DNA of 64,000 nucleotides from contig NZ_JACJOF010000008.1 of the NCBI RefSeq assembly GCF_014695395.1, positions 52,639 through 116,638 on the forward strand, in the 5' to 3' direction. Below, piece by piece: positions 28,334 through 35,921 of the stretch. The stretch is from Nodosilinea sp. FACHB-131. GTDB taxonomy: Bacteria; Cyanobacteriota; Cyanobacteriia; Phormidesmidales; Phormidesmidaceae. Under the pieces are notes generated by a model. That model saw only the letters and a program-made list of their open reading frames with translations, had not been told where the DNA came from and did not search any database. Position 1 is the stretch's first letter; the number at the start of each line of letters is the position of its first letter. The position numbers were made by a program, and so were the translations under genes.

Positions 28334-29914
28334 TTGGCAAAGGGCTGGGCTGGAGTCAAGGGAGTGGCGATCGCAGCTATAGCAATAGGCCTGATCCTGC
28401 GTTTCTCTAACTTAGACCGCAAGGTCTACTGGCACGATGAGGTCTATACCAGCCTGCGGGTGGCGGGCTACATGGGGCCAGCCGTAGAGAATGCCGTCTT
28501 AGACCGTCCTGAGCTGACCGCGGCCGACCTGTTGCAATACCAGCAGATGCCGCTAGCCCCCTCCCTGGCCGACTGCTGGGATGCCCTGGCCAACCACCCA
28601 GAGCACCCGCCGCTGTATTATCTGGCAGCCCACGGTTGGGGACGGCTGTTTGGGGCTTCGGTGGGTGACTATCGGGCGATCGCGGCGATTTTTGGGGCGA
28701 TCGCCCTGGCGGCTATGTTTTGGCTGGGGCGGCAGCTGTTTCCGTTTAACCCGCCCGTGGCCTGGCTGGCCACAGCCCTGATGGCGGTGTCGCCCGTGCA
28801 GGTGATCTATAGCCAGGAGGCCCGCGAGTATAGCCTGTGGGCGGTGGGGCTGCTGCTGGCCCACGGTGCCCTGGTGCGAGCGGTGCGGCTCAACCAGCCG
28901 ATAGGCTGGCTGGCCTACGGTCTGGCCCTGGGGCTCAGCTGGTATGGATCGCTGATGACCGGATTACTGGGGCTGAGCCACCTGGCTTTTATGGTGCTGA
29001 CCCAGCGCCAGCGACGGCCCTGGCTGGGGTTTGTGCTGGCCCACGGCTTGGGCATTGGGCTATTCATCCCCTGGATTTGGACGATTGTGCGGCGGTGGGG
29101 TCGGTTAAAAGAGGTCACGGCCTGGACAGATGACCCTCAGCCTTTAGACTTTTTGGCGAAGCTGTGGGGGCTGCACTACAGCGCCGCCGTGGTTGATCTT
29201 AATCTGCCGATTGACCACGCCTTTACGGTGGTTGGTCCGGCCCTGGTGCTGGGACTAGTGGCTGTCAGCCTGGTTCAGATTGGGCGGCACTATCCCCGTT
29301 CCACAGCGGTGTTTTTGGGCTGCGGGCTGCTGGTGCCGCCCCTAGTCCTGATCGGCGGCGACCTGGTGCGCACCGGGCAAATTTCAACCAACACCCGCTA
29401 CTTTTTTCCGTCGCTGCTGCTGGTGCCGCTGGCGATCGCCCCCCTAATCAACGCTGGTCTCGCCGCTGCTGCGCAACGGTCTAGGGCGATGGGGGCAGCA
29501 CTTCTAGCCCTGCTGTTGACGCTGGGCATCGTCTCTGGAGCCATCAATAACCGTGCCCTCACCTGGTGGAACAAATCCCTGAGCTATTCGAACTTGGCGA
29601 TCGCCAACTACCTCAACCAGCAGAGCGCTCCCGTGGTTGTCTTTGGCGAAAGCGGTATCACCCTGGGAGAAGCCATTTCCCTCAGCCACTACCTCAACCC
29701 CGACACCGCCCTGTGGTTGCTGCCCGGGAGAACCTTGCCCCCGCTGGCCACTCTGCAAGCTGTCGCCCAAGGCCAACCCAGGCTGTTTTTATTTGAGCCG
29801 CCGTCGACGCTGCTCGACACGGTGCCGTCAGGATGGCAGACCGCTCCAGCCGCCGATGCCACCGGTTTCGCTCCCAATGACGTGGTGCAGCTCATTCCAC
29901 CGCAGGGGTCTTGA
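28334..29914 (+). CDS. GT39/ArnT-like membrane glycosyltransferase
   Basis: 526 residues with around ten to twelve membrane helices. The N-terminal motif KVYWHDEVYTSLRV carries the acidic pair in the first outside loop typical of GT-C (GT39/ArnT/PMT) enzymes, followed by HPEHPPLYYLAAHGWGRLFG. Such enzymes use polyprenyl-phosphate sugars to glycosylate lipids or proteins outside the membrane. The start is TTG at 28334, supported by a strong Shine-Dalgarno (AAGGAGGAG at 28320-28328). The C-terminal 120 residues form a small soluble domain outside the helices. Substrate unknown. Confidence 0.82.
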   Translation: MAKGWAGVKGVAIAAIAIGLILRFSNLDRKVYWHDEVYTSLRVAGYMGPAVENAVLDRPELTAADLLQYQQMPLAPSLADCWDALANHPEHPPLYYLAAHGWGRLFGASVGDYRAIAAIFGAIALAAMFWLGRQLFPFNPPVAWLATALMAVSPVQVIYSQEAREYSLWAVGLLLAHGALVRAVRLNQPIGWLAYGLALGLSWYGSLMTGLLGLSHLAFMVLTQRQRRPWLGFVLAHGLGIGLFIPWIWTIVRRWGRLKEVTAWTDDPQPLDFLAKLWGLHYSAAVVDLNLPIDHAFTVVGPALVLGLVAVSLVQIGRHYPRSTAVFLGCGLLVPPLVLIGGDLVRTGQISTNTRYFFPSLLLVPLAIAPLINAGLAAAAQRSRAMGAALLALLLTLGIVSGAINNRALTWWNKSLSYSNLAIANYLNQQSAPVVVFGESGITLGEAISLSHYLNPDTALWLLPGRTLPPLATLQAVAQGQPRLFLFEPPSTLLDTVPSGWQTAPAADATGFAPNDVVQLIPPQGS

Positions 29915-29917
29915 GGA

Positions 29918-30958
29918 CTAGCTGACGGCGGGAGCCTGCATTTGCAGACTGCCAACGGTGGCATCCATCGTCACTGGGCCGCCAATGGGCAAGGTCCACA
30001 GCGGCTCTACATGGCCAATCCAGGCACCCGCGTAGGCCGGGATGCCGAGGGGTTTGATGTGGTCTTGCAGAATGTCATTTAGGGTGAGTGAGCCATAGCC
30101 TTCGCCGGGGCCGCAGGCGGTGCACTGGCCAAACACAAACCCCGCCAGACCGTCGAGCACGCCGGCCAGCTTGAGCTGGGTCAGCATGCGATCGATGCTG
30201 TAGGGAGCTTCACCGACGTCTTCTAAAAACAGAATCGCTCCGGTGGTATCGGGCATGTAGGGCGACCCCACAATGCCAGAAATCACCGAAAGATTGCCCC
30301 CCAGCAGCGGCCCGGTGGCGCGGCCCGGCGTAATGGTGTGAATGCGGCCCTGGTCGCGCATCAGTCGGTCTTGATCGGCACCCAGCAGCGGGTTGGTGTA
30401 GGTGAGCGTTTCACCGTTGATCAAAATGCGGCGCAGCGGTTCCACTTGATCGTCTCGCCAGGAGGTCAGGCCGTGGGGGCCGTGGAAGGTGACCAGCCCC
30501 GTCTGGGCGTAGAGGCCGAGCAGCAGGGCCGAGATGTCGCTAAAGCCGATGACCACCTTGGGGTTGGCGCGAATCAGGTCGTAGTCGAGGTAGGGCAGAA
30601 TGCGGGCGCTACCCCAGTCGCCCCGGATCGGCAGCAGCGCCTTGACTGCCGGGTCGGCGAACAGGGCATTCACATCGGCGGCCCGCTCGGCGTCAGTGCC
30701 CGCCAGATAGCCGTAGCGGGCCAGGGCGTGGGGAGCGACGCGGGGCACAAAGCCCAGGGCTTTGACGGCGTCGACTACCAGATTGAGGCGATCGCCCTCA
30801 AAGGTGGCCCCCGCTGGGCTGACAATCCCCACCGTATCCCCCGCTCGCAAGCGCGGCGGCAGCAGGGTAGGACGCCCTTGGGCCTGCACCGCCCGCTGCC
30901 CCAGCGCCACCCCAGCTGCCGCCACCCCCAGCCCGCCCAATAGCTGTCGCCGTCGCAT
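29918..30958 (-). CDS. S66 family LD-carboxypeptidase with Tat signal
   Basis: 346 residues from the ATG at 30958. A frame extending upstream to 31615 is antisense to the next gene and is ignored. The N-terminus MRRRQLLGGLGVAAAGVALG is a twin-arginine signal ending near AVQAQG, so export through Tat is likely (tatA is at 19.0 kb). The peptidase S66 core shows GDTVGIVSPAGAT, LLPIRGDWGSARILPYLDYD (the RGxxG nucleophile loop normally has G-x-G-S/A/D; here a D-W-G-S context), VVIGFSDISALLL, and the catalytic-type ILFLEDVGEAPYSIDRML. It probably trims L,D-bonds in peptidoglycan peptides or acts on related amides (MccF-like). It is divergent from the methyltransferase, 57 bp away. Confidence 0.85.
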   Translation of the reverse strand: MRRRQLLGGLGVAAAGVALGQRAVQAQGRPTLLPPRLRAGDTVGIVSPAGATFEGDRLNLVVDAVKALGFVPRVAPHALARYGYLAGTDAERAADVNALFADPAVKALLPIRGDWGSARILPYLDYDLIRANPKVVIGFSDISALLLGLYAQTGLVTFHGPHGLTSWRDDQVEPLRRILINGETLTYTNPLLGADQDRLMRDQGRIHTITPGRATGPLLGGNLSVISGIVGSPYMPDTTGAILFLEDVGEAPYSIDRMLTQLKLAGVLDGLAGFVFGQCTACGPGEGYGSLTLNDILQDHIKPLGIPAYAGAWIGHVEPLWTLPIGGPVTMDATVGSLQMQAPAVS

Positions 30959-31015
30959 ACGCGCTACCCTAAAATTCTTGCAACACCACTGCCGAGCATA
31001 CACCGGAGTCCCCCC

Positions 31016-31642
31016 GTGACCGCACAACCTCCGTCCTCGCCCCTGCCAGCCCTCGGACCCGACGACTGGGAACAGCGCTATCAAGAGGGCACCCCCCGCT
31101 GGGATCTGGGTCACCCTGCCCCCGCCTTTGAAACGCTGCTGACCGCTGCGGATGCGCCCCAGCCAGGCCGCGCGATCGCCCTCGGTGCCGGACGCGGCCA
31201 CGATGCTCTCTTCTTTGCCCAGCAGGGGTTTGAGGTCACCGCCGTCGACTTTGCCCCTTCGCCAATTCAGTCGCTCAGAGAGCAATCCCAGGCTCAGCAG
31301 CTCTCCCTCAACCTGCTGCAAAAAGACATCTTCGACCTGACCCCCGACCTGGCGGGTCAATTTGACTATGCGATCGAACACACCTGCTTTTGCGCGATCG
31401 ATCCCTCCCTGCGCCCTGCCTACGCGGCGTTGGTGGCCGAGTTGCTGGTACCAAAGGGTGAACTGCTGGCCGTCTTCTTCACCCACCGGCGCTCCGGCGG
31501 CCCTCCCTTTGGCACCACTCCGGCAGAAGTGCGCCAGCTCTTTGAACCCCACTTTGAAATATTGACCCTGGAGCCAGTGACGAACTCCATACCCTCGCGG
31601 CAGGGGGAGGAGCATTTTGGGCGATTGCGGAAGCGGGGATGA
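31016..31642 (+). CDS. TPMT-family class I SAM methyltransferase
   Basis: 208 residues from a GTG. It begins DDWEQRYQEGTPRWDLGHPA, the typical N-terminus of thiopurine methyltransferase-like proteins, followed by the SAM motif GRAIALGAGRGHDALFFAQQ and motif-like QFDYAIEHTCFCAIDPSLRP. Bacterial TPMT-like enzymes methylate small thiols, selenium or tellurium compounds, or thiocyanate/halides. The exact substrate cannot be fixed. It is divergent from the S66 peptidase. Confidence 0.85.
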   Translation: MTAQPPSSPLPALGPDDWEQRYQEGTPRWDLGHPAPAFETLLTAADAPQPGRAIALGAGRGHDALFFAQQGFEVTAVDFAPSPIQSLREQSQAQQLSLNLLQKDIFDLTPDLAGQFDYAIEHTCFCAIDPSLRPAYAALVAELLVPKGELLAVFFTHRRSGGPPFGTTPAEVRQLFEPHFEILTLEPVTNSIPSRQGEEHFGRLRKRG

Positions 31643-31752
31643 GGGGGATGAGGGGATGAGGGAGACCTTAGCTTACTTCCCCATCCTCCTCACCTTCCCC
31701 ATCCTCCATACCTTCCCCACCCTCCTCACCTGCCCCATCTTTCTCATCTCCT
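31639..31752. repeat. Purine-rich/pyrimidine-rich repeat block
   Basis: After the methyltransferase stop a run of GATGAGGG units is followed by many CTCCTCACCTTCCCCATC-type units. It resembles the spacer at 17034-17150 and could fold into a long imperfect hairpin. It lies directly upstream of the HEAT-repeat gene. Confidence 0.6.
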
Positions 31753-31788
31753 TATACTAAAGAAGACCGTTCACCCCGAACTTTCCCC

Positions 31789-32466
31789 ATGGATTTAGAG
31801 CAGATTTCTGCCCAGCTTAAAAGCGAAGACTCGAAAGACCGCATGTTGGCTCTGGCCTCGCTGCGGGATGTGCCCGCAGCTCAGGCGGCTCCGCTGATTC
31901 GGCAGGCGCTGCACGACAAAAACCTGCAAATTCGCTCGATGGCGGTGTTTGCCCTGGGCATTAAGCCCGATGAAGAGTCCTTCGATATTTTGATCAATCT
32001 GCTCACCTCTGACCCTGACTATGGCATTCGCGCTGACGCGGCTGGGGCGTTGGGATATTTAGAAGACCCCCGAGCGTTTGAGACTTTGGTGCGAGCGTTT
32101 TACGAAGATACCGACTGGTTGGTGCGCTTTAGTGCGGCGGTGTCTCTTGGCAACCTCAAAGACCCTCGCGCCCACGATGTGCTGATGCAGGCGTTGCAAA
32201 GTGACGAGGTGGTGATGCAGCAGGCGGCGATCGCGGCTGTCGGCGAGATTGGCGACCTGGAAGCGGTCGATGAAATCCTCAAGTTTGCCCAGTCGGAAGA
32301 CTGGCTGGTGCGCCAGCGCTTGGCCGAGGCCTTGGGCCACCTGCCTACGCCAAAAACTGAGCCCGCCCTGCGCTACCTCGAAAAAGACTCTCAGTTTCAG
32401 GTAGCCGAGTCGGCGAGAATTTCGCTCACCCGACTGCACAACCGCAAGGGCAGTCAGAGCGTGTAG
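31789..32466 (+). CDS. HEAT-repeat (PBS-lyase type) protein
   Basis: 225 residues made of about six HEAT-like helical repeats, for example LIRQALHDKNLQIRSMAVFA, YGIRADAAGALGYLEDPRAF, DWLVRFSAAVSLGNLKDPRA and DWLVRQRLAEALGHLPTP. This is the repeat type of the phycobilin lyase E/F and NblB families, but also of general scaffolds. No chromophore-lyase catalytic residues can be pointed out, so a specific lyase role is not claimed. A decayed copy of its last 23 codons occurs at 36980-37048, at the far end of the accessory patch. Confidence 0.85.
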   Translation: MDLEQISAQLKSEDSKDRMLALASLRDVPAAQAAPLIRQALHDKNLQIRSMAVFALGIKPDEESFDILINLLTSDPDYGIRADAAGALGYLEDPRAFETLVRAFYEDTDWLVRFSAAVSLGNLKDPRAHDVLMQALQSDEVVMQQAAIAAVGEIGDLEAVDEILKFAQSEDWLVRQRLAEALGHLPTPKTEPALRYLEKDSQFQVAESARISLTRLHNRKGSQSV

Positions 32467-32542
32467 TTCTTCAAGCTGTACAGAAGGCGTTACCCCTAGG
32501 CGATCGCGCGCAGGGGTTAGGGAATTTGGCCGTAATGGTAAG

Positions 32543-32795
32543 CCATAACCGCAGGCCGACATAAAGAAACGGAAGGCGATTGTAGAGTAACGGCAGGCTG
32601 GTGCAAAGGAACAGGGGGCTGGTACGGAGTAACAAGAGGCCGTCATAGAGTAGCGACAGACCGTTATAGAGTAACGGCAGGCTGGTGCAGAGTAACAAGA
32701 GGCCGTCATAGAGTAACGAGAGGCCATTACAAAGTAACAGGGGGATGTTACAGAGTAACGAGAGGCTGGCGCAAAGGAACGAGACACGGGTGCAG
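32543..32795. repeat. Tandem array, about twelve units of 21 bp
   Basis: Ten consecutive units of exactly 21 bp begin at 32586, 32607, 32628 and so on to 32775, with two more divergent units upstream (one carries an extra base). The unit resembles AGTAACGGCAGGCTGGTGCA plus one base; positions 1-6 (AGTAAC) are the best kept. There are no spacers, so it is not a CRISPR array. A minus-strand frame across it would give a Leu-rich heptapeptide repeat (SLLYDGL/PLLYNGL), but this is probably chance. Confidence 0.9.
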
Positions 32796-33002
32796 AGAAA
32801 TTGCTGGAGTTTTGGCAGTTCTGAATGCTCCAGCGTTGGAACTATTGCTGGGTTAGTGAGCTTTACCGCAACGTCAGTAAGCTTCACTATCGCCTCAGAT
32901 TGTTGAACGGGCTGCTCAATGTGCCAAGTTGCGATCGCAGTGAGTTTGAGGATGGCGATCGCGGCCCCCGACGGCATGGGTAGGCCTTCGGGGGCTGAGG
33001 CT

Positions 33003-33284
33003 TTACTCAATCAGCACGGTTTTGGTGGCGATCGCCATCCAGATGGTGCCTGCCGCAGAGGTTGCGCCGGGGGTGCCGCTGGTGGGTGGTACGGGGATGG
33101 GGTCGCTCCAGTCGTTGGGGTCGGTGTAGCCGAGGGCGTGGAGGATTTTGATGGTGCGATCGATGCCTGCGAGGCTGCCGTAGAGCATGTGGCGCACCCG
33201 CTCTGGGCGAACTTGGGGGGTGCTGGGTGAGGACGGCGGAAGATTCGATGCGCCGCTGGCATCGGGTTTGAGATATTCAAACAT
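33003..33284 (-). CDS. Small conserved cyanobacterial protein
   Basis: 93 residues. The central block RPERVRHMLYGSLAGIDRTI, then LHALGYTDPNDWSDPIPVPP, and the end MAIATKTVLIE match a small family I have seen repeatedly in cyanobacterial genomes, usually with an ending like ILTKYLLI. Its function is unknown. The N-terminal third is Pro/Ser-rich and probably disordered. The ATG is preceded by a GGAA-type ribosome site buried in a hairpin (see 33288-33321). Confidence 0.7.
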   Translation of the reverse strand: MFEYLKPDASGASNLPPSSPSTPQVRPERVRHMLYGSLAGIDRTIKILHALGYTDPNDWSDPIPVPPTSGTPGATSAAGTIWMAIATKTVLIE

Positions 33285-33287
33285 GGG

Positions 33288-33321
33288 TTCTGTTTCCTTT
33301 TGGTGATGGAAAGAAACAGAA
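33288..33321 (-). promoter_or_regulatory. Inverted repeat covering the ribosome site of the 33003-33284 gene
   Basis: Arms TTCTGTTTC and GAAACAGAA (9 bp, perfect) are separated by 16 nt. On the transcript the AAAGGAAAC ribosome-binding segment lies in the loop and the downstream arm, 3 nt before the ATG, so folding could limit translation. Confidence 0.6.
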
Positions 33322-33379
33322 CGCGAAAACCCCAGCCACCCGCAGCATGAAGTGCAAACTGAGGGGGCTAGGGTACGAT

Positions 33380-33560
33380 GGGCCTAGCCTCGCAATCTGC
33401 CTGTTAGATTTGCGGGGTTAGCTGTCTGTTGGTGCCGCTAACACCTTCAGGCAGCGCTAAGATTTTCGAGTTCTGCGTAACCACCGCTCTGCTGAACGGC
33501 TTAACGAAAGAGAATACTGATACAACCGCTCCCCGTCAACCGTAGAGAAGACCTGATTCA
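33380..33560 (+). repeat. Copy A of a dispersed structured non-coding element
   Basis: The conserved start GGGGTTAGCTGTCTGTTGG (33414) and conserved end CTCCCCGTCAACCGTAGAG (33528-33546) match a second copy at 47027-47165 with equal spacing: 117 versus 116 nt from TTAG to GTCAACC. Immediately upstream are hairpins GGCTAGG/CCTAGCC and CGCAATCT/AGATTTGCG. It could be a structured RNA or an old mobile-element remnant. Strand is inferred from the direction of the downstream gene in both copies. Confidence 0.6.
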
Positions 33561-33746
33561 GGTAGGTGGACAGAAACAAACATGTGTACCTTATCTGTAG
33601 GTTGTGGTTGAGTAACATTGGCAAAGCCTAGCCAAAAGCAACAACCAAACATCTGCACGAGTTAACCCTGTGCTAGCTCATAGCGCATTTTCCGGAATCA
33701 ACAACCAAATCAGTGTATAACCCGGCAATTCACGGAGGGCAGCTAA

Positions 33747-34589
33747 ATGTTGAGCATGTCGCAAGAAGCTTTAACTATCCTGGCTAGGGTTGAACTCGTT
33801 GCCGTATGGGTTGCTGCTGTAGCATTGCCTAGCGGATTAATTAAATCGTACCAAATTCGGAAAAAGCGAATTGCAATTCGTGCCTACTCTGAGCGTGTGG
33901 GGAAGCTACTCCGTGCTCGCCATGGACTACAAGAGAATTATACTCCTGCCCAAGTAAAGGGGATGACAAAAGAATGGGGTTATAGTACTGGCTACGACCA
34001 CTATGCACTAGCAATGTACTGTGATTATGCTGACTTTGAAGACTATTATCAGGGAAAGGGAAAACGCTACAACTATCAAACGATGCGACGTGAAATCAGC
34101 CGTTGCTTATTTCACACAGACACCAACTTTAGCGTGGCTGATGGAATTGAAGCGATAGCACAGGCCAGCGAAAAGCGCCTTGCAATTCAAAGGTATATTA
34201 AGCATATTGGTCCCGAACTTCGTAAACGATATGGAGTTCAAAAGAAATATACCCCTGAGCAGATTAAGCAAACTGTCAGCAGTAGTCGATACAGTTCAGG
34301 CTACGATTATTATGCATTTGCATTGTATTGCTCCCATGATGATTTTGTAGACTATTACAAAAGTGTGGGTGAATCATGTGATTACGATTCGATGCGCAGC
34401 GAAATCTCTGACTCCTTTGGTTCTTTTCGAAACGACACCACATTTGATGCCTGTGATGTGATTAACCTCAGCGATCGCATCGATAGCGCCCACGATGCAG
34501 GCGAAAGTAGCTCTTGGTGGTCTAGCTCATTTGATTCTGACAGTGGAAGCAGCAGTGGTGGATATGATTCTTACAGTGGGAATGACTGA
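33747..34589 (+). CDS. Membrane-anchored protein with two DUF6559-like repeats
   Basis: 280 residues. An N-terminal membrane helix (VELVAVWVAAVALPSGLI) is followed by two copies of one domain of about 110 residues. Copy 1 has KRIAIRAYSERVGKLLRARH then YTPAQVKGM; copy 2 has KRLAIQRYIKHIGPELRKRY then YTPEQIKQT; both continue with YS(T/S)GYDxYAxAxYC. The pattern fits what I recall as DUF6559. The C-terminus is Ser/Asp/Gly/Tyr low complexity (SSSWWSSSFDSDSGSSSGGY). GGAGG at 33733 supports the start (ATG 33747 or 33756). The gene is AT-richer than its neighbours, suggesting transfer. Function unknown. Confidence 0.75.
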   Translation: MLSMSQEALTILARVELVAVWVAAVALPSGLIKSYQIRKKRIAIRAYSERVGKLLRARHGLQENYTPAQVKGMTKEWGYSTGYDHYALAMYCDYADFEDYYQGKGKRYNYQTMRREISRCLFHTDTNFSVADGIEAIAQASEKRLAIQRYIKHIGPELRKRYGVQKKYTPEQIKQTVSSSRYSSGYDYYAFALYCSHDDFVDYYKSVGESCDYDSMRSEISDSFGSFRNDTTFDACDVINLSDRIDSAHDAGESSSWWSSSFDSDSGSSSGGYDSYSGND

Positions 34590-34591
34590 GC

Positions 34592-34642
34592 GCGATCGTA
34601 GATCTCCTATAGGTTGAGTTGACGAAGGGAACCCAACTCCCC
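34592..34642. repeat. Dispersed repeat, TAGATCTCCT-AGGTTGRGTT type (copy 1)
   Basis: Right after the preceding stop codon: GATCTCCTATAGGTTGAGTT followed by GACGAAGGGAACCCAACT. It is one of four related copies between 34.6 and 35.9 kb, each at the end of a gene. TTGAGTT/AACCCAA can form a hairpin. Confidence 0.75.
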
Positions 34643-34722
34643 CAATATTTTCTTGCCCAAAGACCTAACCCTAAGCGCACAAATTCCTTCACCTATTTGT
34701 TCAAAAATACACGGGTACTACT

Positions 34723-35112
34723 ATGTCGCCAATTAGTTTTGTTAGTCAACCAGGGAGCATAGTTGTCTATGCACTGGTTATCAGCTTGCTTGTCGCCTTA
34801 TTTGTCGCCCTGGTTTTTTCCATTACAGCAGGGATGAAAAACTCCGAGGCGTACAAACTTGGCTATGAAAAACTACAAAGCAATATAGAAGCAATCAATG
34901 CGCTTGGTGCGCCCATCACAACTGGTGCGCCTAGGGGGAGTATTGAGACTTCTGGACCTATAGGGAAGGCCGACTTATCGTTCTCTGCGGAAGGCTCGAA
35001 ATCGAAGGGTACAGTGTACTTGGATGCTGTCAAAGATCTCGGGATATGGAGAATCAATCGTATTGAGTTGGAGGTCAGAGGCCGTGAAGGCAGAATTGAC
35101 CTTAACCAATGA
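34723..35112 (+). CDS. Coa1-family (cytochrome oxidase complex assembly protein 1-like) protein
   Basis: 129 residues. One N-terminal membrane helix (SIVVYALVISLLVALFVALV) precedes a small soluble domain with EAYKLGYEKLQSNIEAINAL, GAPITTGAPRGSIETSGPIG and GTVYLDAVKDLGIWRINRIE. This order (helix, 'lG.Pi..G', glycine turn, 'kG.g.v.l.a.k..g.W.i..l.v') is that of the Coa1 family, found as a general accessory domain in bacteria as well as in mitochondria. A direct role in oxidase assembly here is unproven. It follows the DUF6559-like membrane protein by 130 bp. Confidence 0.75.
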   Translation: MSPISFVSQPGSIVVYALVISLLVALFVALVFSITAGMKNSEAYKLGYEKLQSNIEAINALGAPITTGAPRGSIETSGPIGKADLSFSAEGSKSKGTVYLDAVKDLGIWRINRIELEVRGREGRIDLNQ

Positions 35113-35242
35113 AATGGTTAATGCGATCGTCAACCTTATCGAATGTAGTCCTCGTGATGTCCTCTAACTACTCCGCCGATAGACTCTAGGAACGTGCCCA
35201 ATTGCGAATTTTAAGCAAGGGCGATCTTAAATCTTCTGTAAT

Positions 35243-35375
35243 GCGCTCGCAGATCTCTTGTAGGTTGGGTTGACGAAGGAAACCCAACAATCCCAGAAAA
35301 ATTGTGAAAACGTAGGTGTCGAGTTTTCTCCTAAGGGAGATGCTTCGCGAACGCTAGCTCAACCCAACCTACTAA
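35243..35375. repeat. MITE-like element with 13-bp inverted ends (copies 2 and 3)
   Basis: GTAGGTTGGGTTG at 35260-35272 and its exact reverse complement CAACCCAACCTAC at 35360-35372 bound about 113 bp. The interior carries GACGAAGGAAACCCAACA and a TCTCCTAAGGGAGA hairpin followed by GCTTCGCGAACGC. Such GTAGGTTGGGTT elements are widespread cyanobacterial interspersed repeats. Confidence 0.8.
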
Positions 35376-35404
35376 CTACTAACTTAGTTCTTTGTAGCGG
35401 TATT

Positions 35405-35815
35405 ATGAGTGCAAGTTTTTGGAAGGCTCCAGCTTACGAAGTTCCGATTGATAAAGCAGTCCGAGTTGAACTGCTTAGGCTGCATAACCGGGATATCATT
35501 CCGGAGAACGGTTGGCCAGAATCCTTTTGGAACTATGTCCAAGACCGTAAGTTGCTTGATGGCGAAGAGGCACAACACGTTATTCAATTATTTCAAAAGC
35601 TCTCTCCAGGAGAACCAGCTCGGTGCCATATGCCACCGTGGGGATTAGCATTCTACGACGAGACGGAACTTTTGTTCACAACTACACTTTGCTTTGAATG
35701 TTCCAACGCCTACATTTACACAGTTCATGGCAAAGATATACGTGCATTTGACGTTTCTGAGACCCATGCTAAAGAGTTGCTAACTTTTCTAAAGCAGGAA
35801 TTTCCTCTTAGTTAA
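35405..35815 (+). CDS. Hypothetical protein with CFECSN-type motif
   Basis: 136 residues from the ATG at 35405. A frame open further upstream would pass through the MITE-like repeat and is not used. The sequence starts MSASFWKAPAYEVPIDKAVR and includes PPWGLAFYDETELLFTTTLC and FECSNAYIYTVHGKDIRAFD. It looks like a compact alpha/beta domain with one Cys-x-x-Cys pair (CFEC). I know similar small proteins only as unnamed accessory genes. AT-rich compared with the flanking core genes. Confidence 0.6.
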   Translation: MSASFWKAPAYEVPIDKAVRVELLRLHNRDIIPENGWPESFWNYVQDRKLLDGEEAQHVIQLFQKLSPGEPARCHMPPWGLAFYDETELLFTTTLCFECSNAYIYTVHGKDIRAFDVSETHAKELLTFLKQEFPLS

Positions 35816-35824
35816 AGTGAGGAC

Positions 35825-35872
35825 ATCGCAGATCTCCTGTAGGCTTGGGTCTACGTAGGAAACCTAGTAATC
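35825..35872. repeat. Dispersed repeat (copy 4, degenerate)
   Basis: CGCAGATCTCCTGTAGGCTTG followed by GGTCTACGTAGGAAACCTAG, a degenerate relative of the copies at 34592 and 35243, again placed directly after a stop codon. Confidence 0.65.
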
Positions 35873-35921
35873 TAGCTATACTGTAAGGCAACTCAGCCAT
35901 AGCAGCTCTATTAAAAGCCCT

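Larger units (their letters stand above)
33285..33746. other. Intergenic region containing the structured element
   Basis: About 460 bp between divergent genes. It holds the leader hairpin at 33288-33321, the non-coding element at 33380-33560, and the GGAGG ribosome site (33733) of the next gene. Confidence 0.6.

Noticed and set aside
30959..31615. Long upstream extension of the S66 peptidase frame
   Set aside because: It is antisense to the TPMT-like gene, and the true protein starts with a clear Tat signal at 30958.
32543..32795. CRISPR array
   Set aside because: The units abut without spacers, and there are no cas genes in the window.
32471..33010. 179-codon minus-strand frame with Leu-rich heptapeptide repeat
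   Set aside because: The repetition comes from the 21-bp DNA array, and the flanks carry no protein features; it is probably non-coding.
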